A stretch of DNA of 64,000 nucleotides, taken from Galbula dea. Lineage: Eukaryota > Chordata > Aves > Piciformes > Galbulidae. This document shows positions 15,380-28,907 of this stretch, in pieces (position 1 is the stretch's first letter; every line of letters starts with the position of its first letter). Below the pieces are notes generated by a model. The model had not been told where the DNA came from. It did no database searches and saw nothing but the letters and a program-made list of their open reading frames with translations. The translations under genes and the position numbers were made by a program. Location of the stretch: the NCBI GenBank assembly GCA_013399015.1, contig VWZX01009068.1, positions 862,816 to 926,815 on the forward strand, written 5' to 3'.

Positions 15380-15598
15380 TTGGATATTGGGAAAAATTTA
15401 TTCACTGAAAGAATGGTTAATCATTGGAACAGGCTGCCCAGGGAAGTGGTGGAATCACTGTCCCTTGAAGTGTTCAAAAAACATGTGGATGTGACCCTGG
15501 GAGACGTGGTTTATTGGACTTGCTAGTGTTAGGTTAATGGCTGGACTCCATGCAATAGAACATGACACATTGTGGTGGGTTTAAGGGCTCTTCCCAGC
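15380..15598 (+). mobile_element. CR1 LINE 3' end, sense orientation
   Basis: Fragment covering the last codons of CR1 ORF2 and the start of the 3' UTR. The plus-strand frame reads through GKNLFTERMVNHWNRLPRE followed by VVESLSLEVFKK, which is the conserved C-terminal segment of CR1 ORF2, and stops at 15526. DNA landmarks are GGAACAGGCTGCCCAGGGAA and the later GGTTAATGGCTGGACTCCA. The tail after 15550 is altered: about 28 bases separate GGACTCC from the TTAAGGGCTCTTCCCAGCC block, which are closely spaced in intact copies, and the terminal octamers are lost. The open frame continuing upstream from 15227 to 15380 does not look like CR1 and is probably fortuitous. The fragment is not functional. 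Confidence 0.93.
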
Positions 15599-18500
15599 CC
15601 CCCACACACAGCAGGTAAAGGAGAGATTCAGATCCATGTAGTCACTGATAAAGAGAAGCTTTTAAATATAGCCAGTAAAAGTCCAACCTCTCATATATGA
15701 AGATGTGGTTTAAGTGTCTGATTTCTGAACCCTTATGGAGCAATAGAAAGAGGAACAAAACACTGTGAATGCCCTTATCATTTGTAATCAGCAGCAAGAA
15801 ACTAATAGCCAGAGCCCTGCTACAGCATATATCCCACAGTGATTGTAATTCTGATGGTGGGACCTATTACCTACAAAATAAATCGTTGCCCTTAGAGACA
15901 GCTAATCAAAAATGTACTTCTAATAAACACAGTGGTCCTAATGATGATTTATGACCAACTCAAGGTTATAAAGAACATTTTGCAGTTGAGGGATGGTACT
16001 AAACTGGAAATAGAAATTAAAGAGTCAAAGAGAGGCATTACCTTTCAAAAAGAAACTCCAAAAGTCATGCTGTCTCAGTGTGTGTTGCTTTTAAGCGTTA
16101 GCAGTGATGTATGGTGCTGTGAAGCTGTATAGATGATAAGCAGCTATTTCAAAAGCCAATTCAGGAAGCAGCAAGCATCCTTTAATTTCACCCAAATATT
16201 ATTTCAGTAATTACCAGTTGTTAAAAATATAAACTAATGTCCTTTATACTTGTGATCAGCTAGAGAAATACGATAGATTACAGAAGTTATAGGGAAAAGC
16301 ATACTTTTTCTGGCTTTGGTGCTAGAGACATTCAAATCACAAGCTAACATCAGTATTTTTTTTTCTCATGGAGTCTGAAGGCACATAAATATTAAAATGC
16401 AATTTGAAGGTTTTGGCCAGGTCCCAGAACAGTATTGTTTATGCAGTGTTTGACAGTGCTATTCAAATAAATCAAGTAACAAATGTGTCATGATTACTGT
16501 TACAGTGGAAACTGCAACACTAACAACTATTAAGATAAATGATACCATAGGTGGAAAATACCAAACTATTTCATGGGTGCTCTGTCTCTCTGTGCGTGGG
16601 GATGTGTGCATGCACAATCAGCTGTCTCTCAGGGAAATTAAAACTGCAGCCAGAGATGAATATTGCAAACATCCAACTCTGTAAACAACCAGCAAAGACA
16701 GCATATTCACTTGCTGTGCATGGGATAAAATGGACTTCTGCTTTGATTTTTCACTAAATCTTTGCTGGGTTTTGGGTAAGCTTGGAGGTTTTTCTTTTTT
16801 ATTTTTATTTTCTCCTTACATACAGAAATATTTTTGGTAGCAATCAAAGAAATACAAGGACTTACTTATTTGCCTGTAGCCAGCCGTCTGTTTCTTTTTG
16901 TAGCAGCATGCTGTTGGGGGATATTAAATTGTAATCAAAAGTAGAGTGTAAGCTCCAGCAAAAAGACAGCTAGAATTAGAGGTTTAGCAGGGGACTCATC
17001 ACATTTTATGACCCATCTCCACAATGTGGACATCTACAGCTGAGCTATTCAGCTCTCTATATAGAAGTGTGACATTTTTAGAGTAGTCATCTGACCTATT
17101 TGAGATGTTTAAATTTAGTCAATGTCATTGTGACATATACACTGAGCATCACTGAGTATCTGTAAGCACTGTTTGCAGTTAAGTCATATATATCTCCATA
17201 CAGGGTTTGGACCACTGTATGTTCTATTGTCTGTGGCCATATGAAGTCAAAAGGATGTAAGAACATGTTTATTTTTTTAAGTGTACAACGAGCTTAGAAA
17301 TGTCTGGTTAGTTGTTCTCATCTTCTAGCGTTAGGAGGAGCATGGCTGAACCCATCTAGTAGGAGATTAATGCAGATAGTTCAGCTGGTGTGAAAAAGGA
17401 GAAGTCAAGTATGTGATGACTTGTTATCTAAGTATGATATGGATAAAAACCAGAAAGTTGATATGGATCATAACACAAACACATTTTCTACTGTTAGTGG
17501 TAAAAGACCTCAAGCTTTGAATTGAGCTGACAGTGAACTTGTCTGAGCTTGTTCTGACTTGGGGTTGTTTCTCTGTAGTAGCAATTATCTAGCCATAAAG
17601 TGGTGAATGAGGAGCTGTGTTTTAGTTTAGCTTTAGTTTGTAATGATAACAACTACAAGTAACATTAGAAAACTGAGTACATCACCAGTGTAGAGGGGCA
17701 GTATAGATGAAAAAGGTCTTTGTGTAACAATTTTAACTATATTATTAATTAAAATTTCTTGTAATTATGTGTGTATTAACATAATTTGGATTAAATAGAC
17801 TGTTAAAACTTTAATTGGACTAACAATAAATTCAGAGCTCCTTATGTATGGCAACGCTCTATTTTGGTCATAGCAAGACTTTTAGTATAACAGGATCCTA
17901 ATGAACTTGGATAATTAGACAGCAGCAGCAGATTTAAAACCAGAGCAACTGAAACTTAGCTTGGTCTATCTCCACTTTCAGCTTTGTAAATAATAATGAG
18001 AAGAGGACCCTCAGCAGAAAATTGATTAGTGTATATGAAGCCTGTTAGAAAATTCTGTCATTAGGCCATCTATGAAGCAGTACATTAATCTGATTAAAGA
18101 GTGCTCTGTGAGCTTTTCTCTGGGTTATAGATCTAGTAAAGCTGCTTTGGCCAAACCAGCAAGAGTTACAGTTTCATATTGATTTTTACAACCTAAGAGA
18201 TCAAGGTTCTGCCTGGTAGGAAGAAGACATTGCCATGAGAGCTAACAGAAGAGCTCAGACGACTGTGTGGATATGCTGTGGGAATAGCATAACCCTTGTA
18301 CCTGTATTAAAAAAAAAAAGACAGGACAAATGAATGCTCAGCTCATCCTCAGTCTCTACCTGTTAACATCGGTCTTCCCACACAGAAACAAACCCATAAT
18401 CACTCTTAGTGAAATTGTCACACACTTCATCAGCTGAGCTCAAACAAACCAGAGAGAAATCAGTGGTCTGCCAAAAAAAAAAAAAGTATGTGAGTAGAGG

Positions 18501-21500
18501 AAATTCATATAACCTTCCTAAAGAGTTTGAACTCTGTGTGTGTAAATAAAACCGTAGTACAACTTTACAGCTAAATGCACCTATTAAGATTTTAATTAAA
18601 GTTGATGGAGCATGTACAGAAAAAGTGAAAGAAAATTAGGACTGAAAGAAGCATTCAAAAGTCTAAGCAGGCATTTGAGACCAGACAGAGGATTGCAGAA
18701 GGCCAGTGCCAATAGACCTGACAGCCTAGCAGAAATAGGTGAAAGCTGATATTTGATCTACTTAGAAAACTCTTTGGCAAAGTAGAACTTCTATATGGGT
18801 AAGGAATTGAAACCAGCTGTGGTATGAGAAGCCACAGGACTGACCACAAATTTCCTCTGTGTTGTGTGTGTGTAAGTCTGGAAATGCTGTTTGTGATCTC
18901 TGTATATGCTTTGGGTAATGGCATGTTATGTCTTATTTAATATATGTAAAACACTTCATCTTGGAATGCTTTCAAGACTTTTGCTCATGATAGAAAAGAT
19001 GCAATTTGGATTTTCCGTCTTATCAAAAATTATTATTTCAATGTGGGTTTTTTTCTGTAGGCACTCTACAGGAGGAAGTACTTGATGTATTTTGAATTTA
19101 TATAAAAAATACACATACATGTATATGAGCACATTTATTTCCTAGCAGTTCTTTACATTAAAAAAAGCCAGTGATTTATTAGGTAAATAATGCCTCCTTT
19201 GTATGTTTTAACTTTTTAATGCTATAACACAGTTAAAATCAGTATAATATTTTTATGTCTATTTAATGTCAATTTTCTACTTCTTTAAATGTTTTTTTCT
19301 TCCTCAGACTCTCGAAACAGCATAGGAAAATTACTTGTAATTCTTACCTAATTTTCTTTCCTACTCCTCCACCTCAATGGTACATGTCATAGTATTATAA
19401 CTTCTCGACTTCTTTTTTTACTGTTTTGGACATAACAGACTTTAAAAGTGCATTTTCATGTCTTACCAACAGACATTATCAGACAAAAGAGATACTTTTC
19501 AGTTGGGGTTTGCTGAGTGCTTTCATGGGAAGCCCATAATTTTTTAACTCTTTCTGTTTGTTTTCGTTTTAAATACATAGGCAGTTATGTGACTGCCTGC
19601 CTATGAAGAGAAAACCATTCTGTCTTTCAGGAATGGATACCTGTGAAACATATATCCCTAAAGAAAAGAGAAGCAATTTTCAGTTCACTTACAGCCTGGA
19701 GACAAACAGAATTTTCTCATTTCTGGGGAAAAAAAAAAGATGTCAGTGGTTTATGAGCATTCTAATGCCTGCTGCTAAAAGCCAGAAATGTGTGCACTAA
19801 AACTACTCTGCACAGATATAAAATGTGTTTTTCTGAATTATTAATTCACATATCCATGAACTGCTGTGGTTTGAACATGCAAATACTCATGGAGAAGCAT
19901 AGGCACATAGCACAAGGAAAACTGCCCAGCTCTCTTGATAACTTTCAATACTTCTGCAAAAACTTTGGTATTATCTATAAATTCTTAGGTCTGGTAGTAA
20001 ATAAATGATTTCTCCATTATAAAAGACAGAAACAAAAAACAAACCCAAACAAACCAAAACCTAACAAACAAACCAATAGCCAAACCCCAAAATGCAAACA
20101 AAACTCTGCCATTTTCATTGGCAGAATCAATAATTTGGGAAAATGTCTTAGAGTCTACTGGGCTTGTATTATATAGTAGCTTTACTCAGCTCATGCAAAA
20201 AAGACCAAGCTGATCTATTACAGGTGACAAACAGTCATTATATGAAATGTTACCAACAAGAAAAAAACTGAAGACAATAATGCACCTTGCCAATATTGCA
20301 AATTTGGAAGACTAGTGTCAGAAAACCTTGTTTTGAAGGTTAATAACATGCCTTAATGAAAATTTCTTGAAGTTTATGTCTAGAAAGTCCAGATGGTGAA
20401 GCAACAGCTCAGGTGAAGGAGTGAGCCCACCTCATATCCAATAATAAGCCTGATGTATAATTTAAAATGGCACACAAATGAGTTTCCATTTCCAGCTTCC
20501 TCATAATTCTGCATAATTAAAGGTTTGATAATGTATAAAAGCTATTAAATGCAATGTTGAACTCCTCAGAGAGTCATCTTTTTACTATGATATTTTAAAA
20601 TAACTGTGGTATATTTTGTGTGGTTTTGTAAATGATATACATTTTTCATAGCTGCTTTCATTAGCAATTTTCTTCTTCTAATAGCTGTAGAATTAAACCA
20701 TAATGGGATATTTAGGCTTATGTATATTCATGGAGAAGTAGTTATAAGAAAACAAACTATAATTAAGTATGACCCCCCAAAAACATTTTAGTTTATACAC
20801 TAATTTTTATTTTTCACAGTCTTCATGTTTTCCTGCAGAGAATAACATTGACAAAAAGTATTGCATATGGACTTCCAAATCCACATGAGGTCTTTGTGCC
20901 TGCAGCTTTCTTTTCAGCATGGTCTGTACTAACTCTGGCTGGAGTAATGTCTAGGACTTAGGGTTGGGCACCATACCAGTGATCTCACTACACATAAGAG
21001 AGCACATTATTGTCTGCTCCAAATACACACGGTGGAAAATCTCCAGGTGATTTGTATGACATTTTGCTTACTTAGCCCATGATGCAAAATGAGCTTCTTC
21101 AGTATCTTTTCTACCATATTGAATTTAAAATAGTATCCACTCCAATATTACACCAGTGTCTCAAGATAATATTTCATGGTCAACCAGGTCTCATAATCTC
21201 CTGATCAGTAGAAAATGTGACACTTCATGTTTCCACTCCTTGCCAGAGCACTAGGGAGAGGCATGAGCTTTGTATATGCATGGGGATCCATGGCCTCCTG
21301 ACTTTGCTGCATGTAAAATACTGAGCTCATTAAAGTCAGGGGAATTTTGTAATTCACTACAGAACTTCCACTGAAATATGTGCAAGTCAATCCTCTTAAT
21401 CTTCTATTTTTTATAGCATATCTGCACCTGAGTTTGTAGATGCATCCTTGAATTTCAAATTCCTTTTATATGAAATCAATAGTTATAGATTTTCAACATT

Positions 21501-23756
21501 AGTAGGACAAACTAACAATCTGAGTAATTAATTTTATTCCTTGGCATTTGTCATATGTTGGACCTTTCTTTTTTATTTTTATTTTGAAATAATTATTTCA
21601 GAATGCTTGTTTTTATGGATTTTTTTCTAATATTCATAGAAAAACACCTCTTTGATGAGAAATTTATAAGCATAACAGAGACTATGGACATCAAAAATTA
21701 AGGTTGTAAAGATGAGAGGTGATTAGATTTTGGAAGTGTATCTTTATTGAGATTACCATAATGACACTCCTGGAATATATTTTCTAGAAAGAAACTTAGG
21801 CAACAACAACAACATAACATATGACAGAGGTACCACGAGAAGCATGGAGATAGACAATTATTGTTGACTGACTTTTCTGAAACAAGAAGAGCATCAGATA
21901 AAAGTTGGAGGTGGGAAGTTTAGACCAGATGAGAGAAGCTACTATCTTCATTCTACTTGTGTGTAAAGCTGTGGAACCTCCTGTTGCTACTTGCTATGGA
22001 TATTAACAGGAGCTCAAAAATGCACTGAAAATTTTTGTAGAAATGCAGCCCCTTCAACGTTTTTAAATGAAATCACATTTCACTTCAGCACTGAATACTG
22101 GGGTACATGGATGAGGTTATGGTTGCTCTTCTATTCTCACATTTTCAGGTGCTTGTAAAATCCACACATGTGCTGAGAAAGGTAGCCAGAACATAAGGTT
22201 TGGGGTTTGCTTGTTAACTGACATATGTCTAGGTTGTGATTTTCAGAAATAATTGATGAACAAACTCCAGCTGACTTTGAGTTGTCTTATATATATTCTA
22301 CTTGAATCAAAATGATGTCCTACAGTGCATAATAATGTATTAAGGATGATTTTTTTTGGTTTGGGGATTAGTTTTTGGTTTTAATGTGTTTATTTTTCCT
22401 GATGCTAGGAAGTTTGGCCAAAAATATTTAGTCAAAAGTGTTATTTGGACACTTGCTAAAAAAAAGGGAGGGTTTTCAGGTATTGGTACATCTAATAATA
22501 CTTTTAAGAAGTTGAGACTGAAAATTCATTGCCTTAATCACAGTGAAAACCAGAGTACTCCAGTCCTCAAATTTTTTTTCAGTATACCACAAGACTTGTA
22601 GGGAGCCTGAGACGTGAACTTTTGCTTCTATAGCCCTCAGGCTGACTTCTGTTATGATGCATTCTAGGCCTGCTTCTGATTTTTTAAAACTGTCTTTTAA
22701 AACATAGAGATTTCATGCACACACTATTATTCCCTAAACCACTAGGTATAGGCACAATGACACCATGTCCTGCTGTATTTAATTCAGTAGAGAGGGTACA
22801 GCTGAGAGAAATTATTGCTGACTCCTTTAGCCAACTTTCTGCTATTGTGAAGTGATTCTTCTTTCCTCTCCCTGGTTGCTAATACCAATAACATAAGCAT
22901 ATGAGGCTTATTTAAGGTGAAAACAATACCAAGAGCCCACAAAACCAAAATCATGTGTGAAATTAAATGTGAAAAATTGCAATGAATAGGCTATATGATT
23001 AGTCTCTATCTCAGGAAAATTGAATTCTCTGAAAAAAAATGAAACAAATTAGGTCCTATTGAACTAACCTGAAAAACTAAATGATTACATCTGAAAAAAT
23101 GTCTTCACAAAACTATGCAGATGAGTTAATTCAGAATGAACAGTTAAATTACCCCCATGAAGTGTACTGTGGCACACATATAAGTAATTATATTAAATAC
23201 AGAATTTTGTATGTATACATTTTTTGTATATAATTATCTCTTCCAGGCTGACAATGTCATTCAGAACAAAACTTTTCAGTGATTTATTTTTAATCAGGCC
23301 TAGAATTACCTACTCTATCTATATGCTGTTGGTTAACTTTTCTTTTAAAAGAGATCTTCCTACCAGATCTCCTTTTAAGCAGGTGCTTATTTATTGAAAT
23401 GGTAATAAATGATATGAATGTTAGTCAGTCAACAGTAAATAATGCACCAATTTTCACAGAGACAACATTCATAATCTTTTTCTCTAGTTACAATTTAAAC
23501 TGACTGCTCTCTGTGGATGAAATGACATGCTTATTTACAGAGAAATTACACTTGACTTTAGAAACATGGTGGTAAAAATTGCATTTTAAATCTGTGGAGC
23601 ATTTGCATAGCATTTTTTATCAAAAGGTTGATGATATAAAACCATATATTGCAATTTAGGAGACAGCACTAGTCACTACGAATCCAAAAGAAAGAATAAT
23701 CTTTGCTTTAGAAAGCAACTTAACACAGGGCAACTTAAACTACTTATCTTAAAGCA
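15599..23756. other. Unique non-coding DNA, no recognisable gene
   Basis: AT-rich sequence without identifiable genes. Low-complexity features are an A13 run at 18473-18485, a short TG run near 18861-18872 and an A/C-rich patch at 20030-20105. The block at 17700-17850 is especially AT-rich, with TAATTA-type words. A stretch at 21180-21400 has the feel of a very old interspersed repeat, but I cannot assign it. Open frames here (for example 18655-18924 minus and 19603-19800 plus) have no family resemblance. Confidence 0.55.
20030..20105. repeat. A/C-rich low-complexity tract
   Basis: Irregular repeats of AAAC, AAACC and AACAAAC words with almost no G or T on the plus strand (T/G-rich on the minus strand). 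It is not a clean microsatellite. Such tracts are common in bird intergenic and intronic DNA and often derive from old poly-A or simple-repeat expansion. Confidence 0.85.
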
Positions 23757-23920
23757 TTGTTCAAAAGCTTCTTGAAAATCAACAAGCTTGGGGCCATAAC
23801 AACATCCCTGGAGAGCTTTTTCCAGTGCTTGACTACCTTCTCAGTGAAGAATTTTTTCCTAACATCCAATCTAACATTAATTATCCAATTAATTTCATTG
23901 ATCATCTTATCCTAGTCAGG
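23757..23920 (-). mobile_element. CR1 LINE fragment, antisense
   Basis: Decayed CR1 3'-region piece. On the plus strand the landmarks are AAGCTTGGGGCCATAACAAC, then CATCCCTGGAGAGC, CAGTGCTTGACTACC and TCTCAGTGAAGAATTTTTTC followed by CTAACATCCAATCTAA. All are the antisense of the ORF2 C-terminal region in CR1, the equivalent of the HWNRLP segment. Both the 3' tail octamers and the upstream RT domain are missing, so it is truncated on both sides. The right-hand limit is uncertain because the match fades after about 23885. Confidence 0.9.
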
Positions 23921-25616
23921 CCTGTGGGAATACTTCGGTCTCAAAATCTGCTCAGAGTATTTATGGATGTTGCAACTCAATGAATAATGATTTACTAGTT
24001 CTTCATTTTGTTTTACTGGAAGCTTAAAATGTGGATATTTTGGATTTGTTCTTCAAGAGTGTTGGGTGACTGAGAGAATACAAAAGCAGAGGAAATAAGA
24101 AGTACTGAATTCCTCTTAAATTAAGAATGGTGCTAAGAAGAGGATGATTACTATCATACCTGAACTTTCAATGTTGAGGAAGTAATGAACATCTAAGAGT
24201 AATACAGTTAGAGACTGAGATGCTTCCTGGAAATTCTCTGGGAAAAAAAATCAAAGACAATCTTAAATCCTGTACTCTATAACATAATCAGGTTTTGGCA
24301 GCTCCTGAGATCATTGCTGTGGACAAATTCAACACTGTGTACAATTGCTGGTATGGAAATAAATGGAGCACCTATTTCCATACTCTAACAAAAAGTCTTT
24401 CTCTTGTTATCTTTTTTTTGTCAACCCCATCTTTAATTCTCCACATTGAATCATGAAAGGTCAGCAACTTACAAGGTGTTACCTATAATTATGACAAATG
24501 TGAGTTAGATTACAAAGAAGATGGCAATGATAGTTGCTATTTTATCATTTTTCTTTTGTTTTGTTTTGGTTTTTTTCTGTGATTCTGAAGATTTATCATA
24601 ATTCTGCAATTTGCTTCAAACTTTGAGGAATCTTTGGAGGGTCAGAAAAACTGCTACTATAGAAGTGCTACTGGAAAACACCACTCACACAGTGGTATTA
24701 TGATACAAAGTTAGAAATCAGATTCTTTAGGAAGTGCATTAGGTCCACAAAATGATAAGCTTAAGCTTTAACATGTGAGGAATTTTCTAGTGAAATGGTG
24801 AAAATACAGATCAATTGTTCAGTGCTACTTTCATACTGTGGAGATAGACACCAAATTGTGCATAGAGCTATAAAAACAGCATACTGCATCAAAAGTTAGT
24901 TACCAATGTCACGGAGATAAGAGCATCATAAATCTGAGTTTGAAAGGGAATGAGATGGTATGAGTGATAGATCACTTACACTGCTTCAGCATGGTGAAGA
25001 ACATGAAAATATGGCTGGTGGAAGAGCTGAGGGTTAGATAATGCACTCAAATGAGCAACAACTACAGCTGCAGTGAAGTATTTGCAGCAGTGAAGAAGGT
25101 TTGTGCTGAAGAAAACCAAACAACTGACACAGGATGAGATCTTAGAGACTCACAGCTCAACCACTTCTGGTGCTCTGCAGTCCTAAGGGAGTGGGAGGTA
25201 AAAAAATCCCACACTTTTGCTAAGTAGTTCAAGGCTTTGGGGGTATAAGTAATCCTATTTTAGAAACCTACAGTGCCAAGGTTTCTATATGAGTTAGCTG
25301 TCCACATTCCTATTATAGTCAATGCATCTGATGAAATCCAATTAGCTAAGACTATGTGAGATGAATTTTGCCCTCAGTTTAGCCAGGGTTAGGTTTTTAA
25401 TAACTTGTAGGTCTGCCTTCTCATATGGAAAGTAAGGGAGTTTCTGCCTCACACAGTTGCTTAGCAGAAGATCAGAAGTCTGTCCGTGGTCATGTTCAAA
25501 GCAATTCCCTGCTGTTCTTACCCCCAGGGCCACCAGTAGCCTCATTAAAGGACCATTGGGAGTATCTTTCATCCTTCAAAACTCTTCAGAAAAAAATCTA
25601 ATTTTCTCTTCCAACA

Positions 25617-25690
25617 ACCTAAGAACTGCTATACTAAAGGTTCTTCCTAATCCAATCTACTGCCAGCACACTGCAAGAGACTTGAAATAT
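25617..25690 (+). repeat. Old interspersed repeat, copy A
   Basis: A degenerate segment beginning AAGAACTGCTATACT and continuing through TTCTTCCTAATCCAATCTAC. It aligns by eye with the segment at 26409-26487 on the same strand over about 70 bases, with a few substitutions and a small gap. The pattern resembles a widespread ancient amniote repeat that starts with a similar AACTGCCATACTGG word, but I cannot assign a family name with certainty. Confidence 0.55.
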
Positions 25691-25745
25691 AAGTCCTAAG
25701 TATATACGGTGTCTGATTCAAACTGATGTGCCTTTGCCTTTCCTA

Positions 25746-25770
25746 CAAAACAAACAAACAAACGAAAACC
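25746..25770. repeat. (AAAC)n microsatellite
   Basis: Short run of CAAA units, five to six copies, ending in a variant CGAAAA. It has no functional implication. Confidence 0.9.
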
Positions 25771-26408
25771 CACCTTTTTTTTTTTGAGTGTGTGTTTCAT
25801 TTTGGGACAGAAGAGGTTTTAAGTCTCAAAAATACCCACAGAACAGGAAGTTCAAATTGTTTCTGGTGTAATCCTGTCCTGAATTCTATTAGAGCCTCCT
25901 GAAGAGAATTCCTTTAATTGACTCTTTTTTGACAAGTCATATAATTTTAAATTACCATAGTGCTCTCATGTTGCTCATTAAATAGGAGATATGATGATAA
26001 AATAGATGCAGATAATTAGTAATGAATACATTATTTATGGCTCCTTAAAGAGATGAGTGACCTGTAAGTTAACATTGTTGGGAAATTAATTTTTAATTGG
26101 ATGTGGCCTTACTGCTCTTTGCATTTCACCTCAGAAGTTTTCAATAGCCATTTCTCAGTTGGAATATCTGAAAGTTCACCTGTCAGAAGTGGTAAAACAG
26201 GGCAAAATAAGGGTAAGCTCCTATAAACTGTCTGTGTTGTGATTACTAGAACCTGTCTGAGTTCTGCAATAAATGATTTGCTTCATGAAATCCAAAAACA
26301 CCAAATCAGATAATGACTTCATCTCATGCTCAGCTGTAAGTCTGGAACAAATTAATAAACATAATGAAGTCCTGAGATACTTAGATCTTGTTTTCTCCTA
26401 GTAACATC

Positions 26409-26487
26409 CAAAGAATTGCCATACTGAGACAGGTTAAAGTTTTTTCCTGATCCAATATACTGCTTGGCAATAGGAGATACTTAGATT
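26409..26487 (+). repeat. Old interspersed repeat, copy B
   Basis: Begins AAGAATTGCCATACTGAGAC and runs through TTTTTTCCTGATCCAATATA. This is the partner of the copy at 25617-25690. It keeps about six more bases after the CCATACT word. The two are about 800 bases apart in the same orientation, so they are either independent insertions of one family or an old local duplication. Confidence 0.55.
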
Positions 26488-28864
26488 AGAAAAGAAAGAG
26501 GTATATGGAGACAGATTCTTCTCTGAGGAGATTGCCTTTGCAATCAGCAGTTTATGGACTTTCTGAATACCAGCTTCTGCATGTGATTGTGTTTAACAGT
26601 CAAAAGGAGAGACAACTCTACATGAATCTTCAGAATCCCTTTCTAATTCACTTCAATATTCATAGGAATTTCCTGGAAATTTGCTAATGGTTTCTATGTA
26701 TAATTTTTCTAAAAATTTGATCTAAAAGTCTCCTGACTACTTTTAAAATAATGCATACAGCTCTTCCTCCATAAAAAGAAGGTGGAGATAGATATATCTC
26801 AGTTTCTTGAGTAGTGGCTAATGATGTCTAATGACCAATTATGAATTTTATTCCCTGCTGTGGCTTTGTGGGCTTTTTGTTTTGTCTGCATTTTCAACAG
26901 CTGTGTTCACTTTTATAATGTACTAAAAAGAATACTGAATATTCACAACATCCATGTTGCAGACATATACAAAACCACACATACATAACACTTGGTTATC
27001 CCAGCAAGCAGCATGAAGTAACCCCAAAGAGAAGGAGATCAATTTCACTTAAGTATCTCTGAGCATGCACAATCATTCACACTTTCTGTGGGACGTGATA
27101 GCATTGTCATTAGTTTTAAATATGTTTTAAAATTAGTATACAGAAGTTATGTATAACAATTATGATGTGAAGACTAAGTAATTTCTCAATAACTGCAATG
27201 TCTCTATTGAATCAGTTCAGCATCACAAAAACAAAAGAGTATACTGTAAATACATTTATTTTTCATTTGAAATAAGTTACTGTCACTATTAATATTTTAG
27301 ACATGTCATAAATATTTTAGGAAGTAAGTTTTCTTTAAGTTTATAGGCTATGGCAGCTAATGTATAATTTAAGGAGAAAACAAAACAAAGCAAAACAAAC
27401 CAGGTATTTATTAGAAGTACATAGTCCTAGCCTCAGAAAATATCCACATGCATTTTCTGTGAAGATTATTCTATATGAAGTTTATCTTTTCTCCTTTAGA
27501 GGTTTGCCTTACATGATTTAATAATTAAAGCTGATGGGAAAAATCTTTTGCAAATCTGAGCTTTGAAATATTTATTAGAAGGGAAACAAAACATTACAAA
27601 GACAAATACGTGAAATTGAGAGACCAACTTACCCAGTGGAATCGTTTGCACAGCTCCTAAAGGAAGAAGGAATCTTTCCACCTGAAATACACCATGTTTT
27701 CACCAGAATCAGTTACTTTCCTTATTGAAGTTTTCTTCCTCTTACATTACACTTTTTCTTTTTTTTCCCCCAATTAATAGATGAGTGCTAAAAAAAAACA
27801 AACCTGAAAATAATTGGTTCTGTTCTAACCCAGGACAGGACACAGGATAGTTTGTACACTTCCTTGAAACTTTACTCTGAGACAATTAACAGTGTGCCAC
27901 ATTTCATGTAGTACCACATTGCAGTTGTAGTGAGGTAAGATTGACATTCTCCAAAGTGCTATAGACAGGAGACAGGCTGCATTTCCCATAATGTACTGCA
28001 CCTCTGAAGAAATTATGGGATACACCACATCTTCAGCTCTTGTGTGCGAAATATGTTTTGATCCCCAAGTCTAGGATGAGACCAAAAATGAAAAGCCCTT
28101 GAACCTGAAGCCTCCTTACATTACCTTCCCTGTAATACCACATTACTGCACATTGTCAACACTCTTCAGAAATAATTACTTCAGTCCAACAAACCAGTAG
28201 GTTTTTCTTTTATTGTTTTATTTGCTTTATTACTTAGCATCTAACTTCACTCTGTAAACAATGCCAAAACATAATCCTCAGTTCCATTGAAAAGATACTT
28301 AAAGTTTTTGACACATCAACATATGCTGATTTCCTATAGGCAGAGTGTTATTCTAACTCACTTCTAAATCCCAATTTTGTAAGATGTATAACAATAATAT
28401 AAATATTATGCTTGGTACAGGTAACACATATTAAAAACTACAATGTCTGTTCATATAGAAATCAGTGCTTTCCCCTCTGATTTATAATTCCATGGATTTT
28501 AGAATGGTTGTCCTTGTACATAAATCAACTCACCCAAACTACTTTTAGTAGTGGATATTTAGAGCAATTTTCTTTTTGTATTTCCTTCACACCATACTTA
28601 TATTTTATCATAACATGTATGGGTAAAAAAAAAATGAGCATAAGATCTCATTACTTTCTCTATTTTTCTTTGTCTCTTAAAAAAATGTTCACCTCTGGCC
28701 ACACAAAGTGAATTTAGCAATTATCTGAACTGATTGTTCATTGCCCTTTACGTTCAGAGTCATTAACAGGAAAGAAGCATGGGACTAAACTTAGAGGAGC
28801 TGCAGGGCAGTCTTAGCTCTTGTGTTTTCTAGCTCATTGCCTGAAGTGCAGAGTGCTGGAGTTT

Positions 28865-28907
28865 AAAAAACAAACAAACAAACAACAACAAAAAAAAAAA
28901 GAAAAAA
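28865..28907. repeat. AAAC/poly-A low-complexity tract
   Basis: Starts with A6, then CAAA units and AAC units, and ends in an A-rich run with one G interruption. It looks like a degenerated microsatellite or poly-A tail; no retroposed gene is visible immediately upstream. Confidence 0.88.

Noticed and set aside
15570..15610. TGTGGTGGGTTTAAGG resembling the start of an avian LTR
   Set aside because: The following TTAAGGGCTCTTCCCAGCC fits the CR1 3' UTR already running through this position, and no LTR end, polyadenylation signal or target duplication was found downstream.
25508..25572. Short minus-strand exon-like block ending CTGGGG/GTAAGA
   Set aside because: Too short, weak acceptor, unknown peptide, and it lies beside an old repeat.
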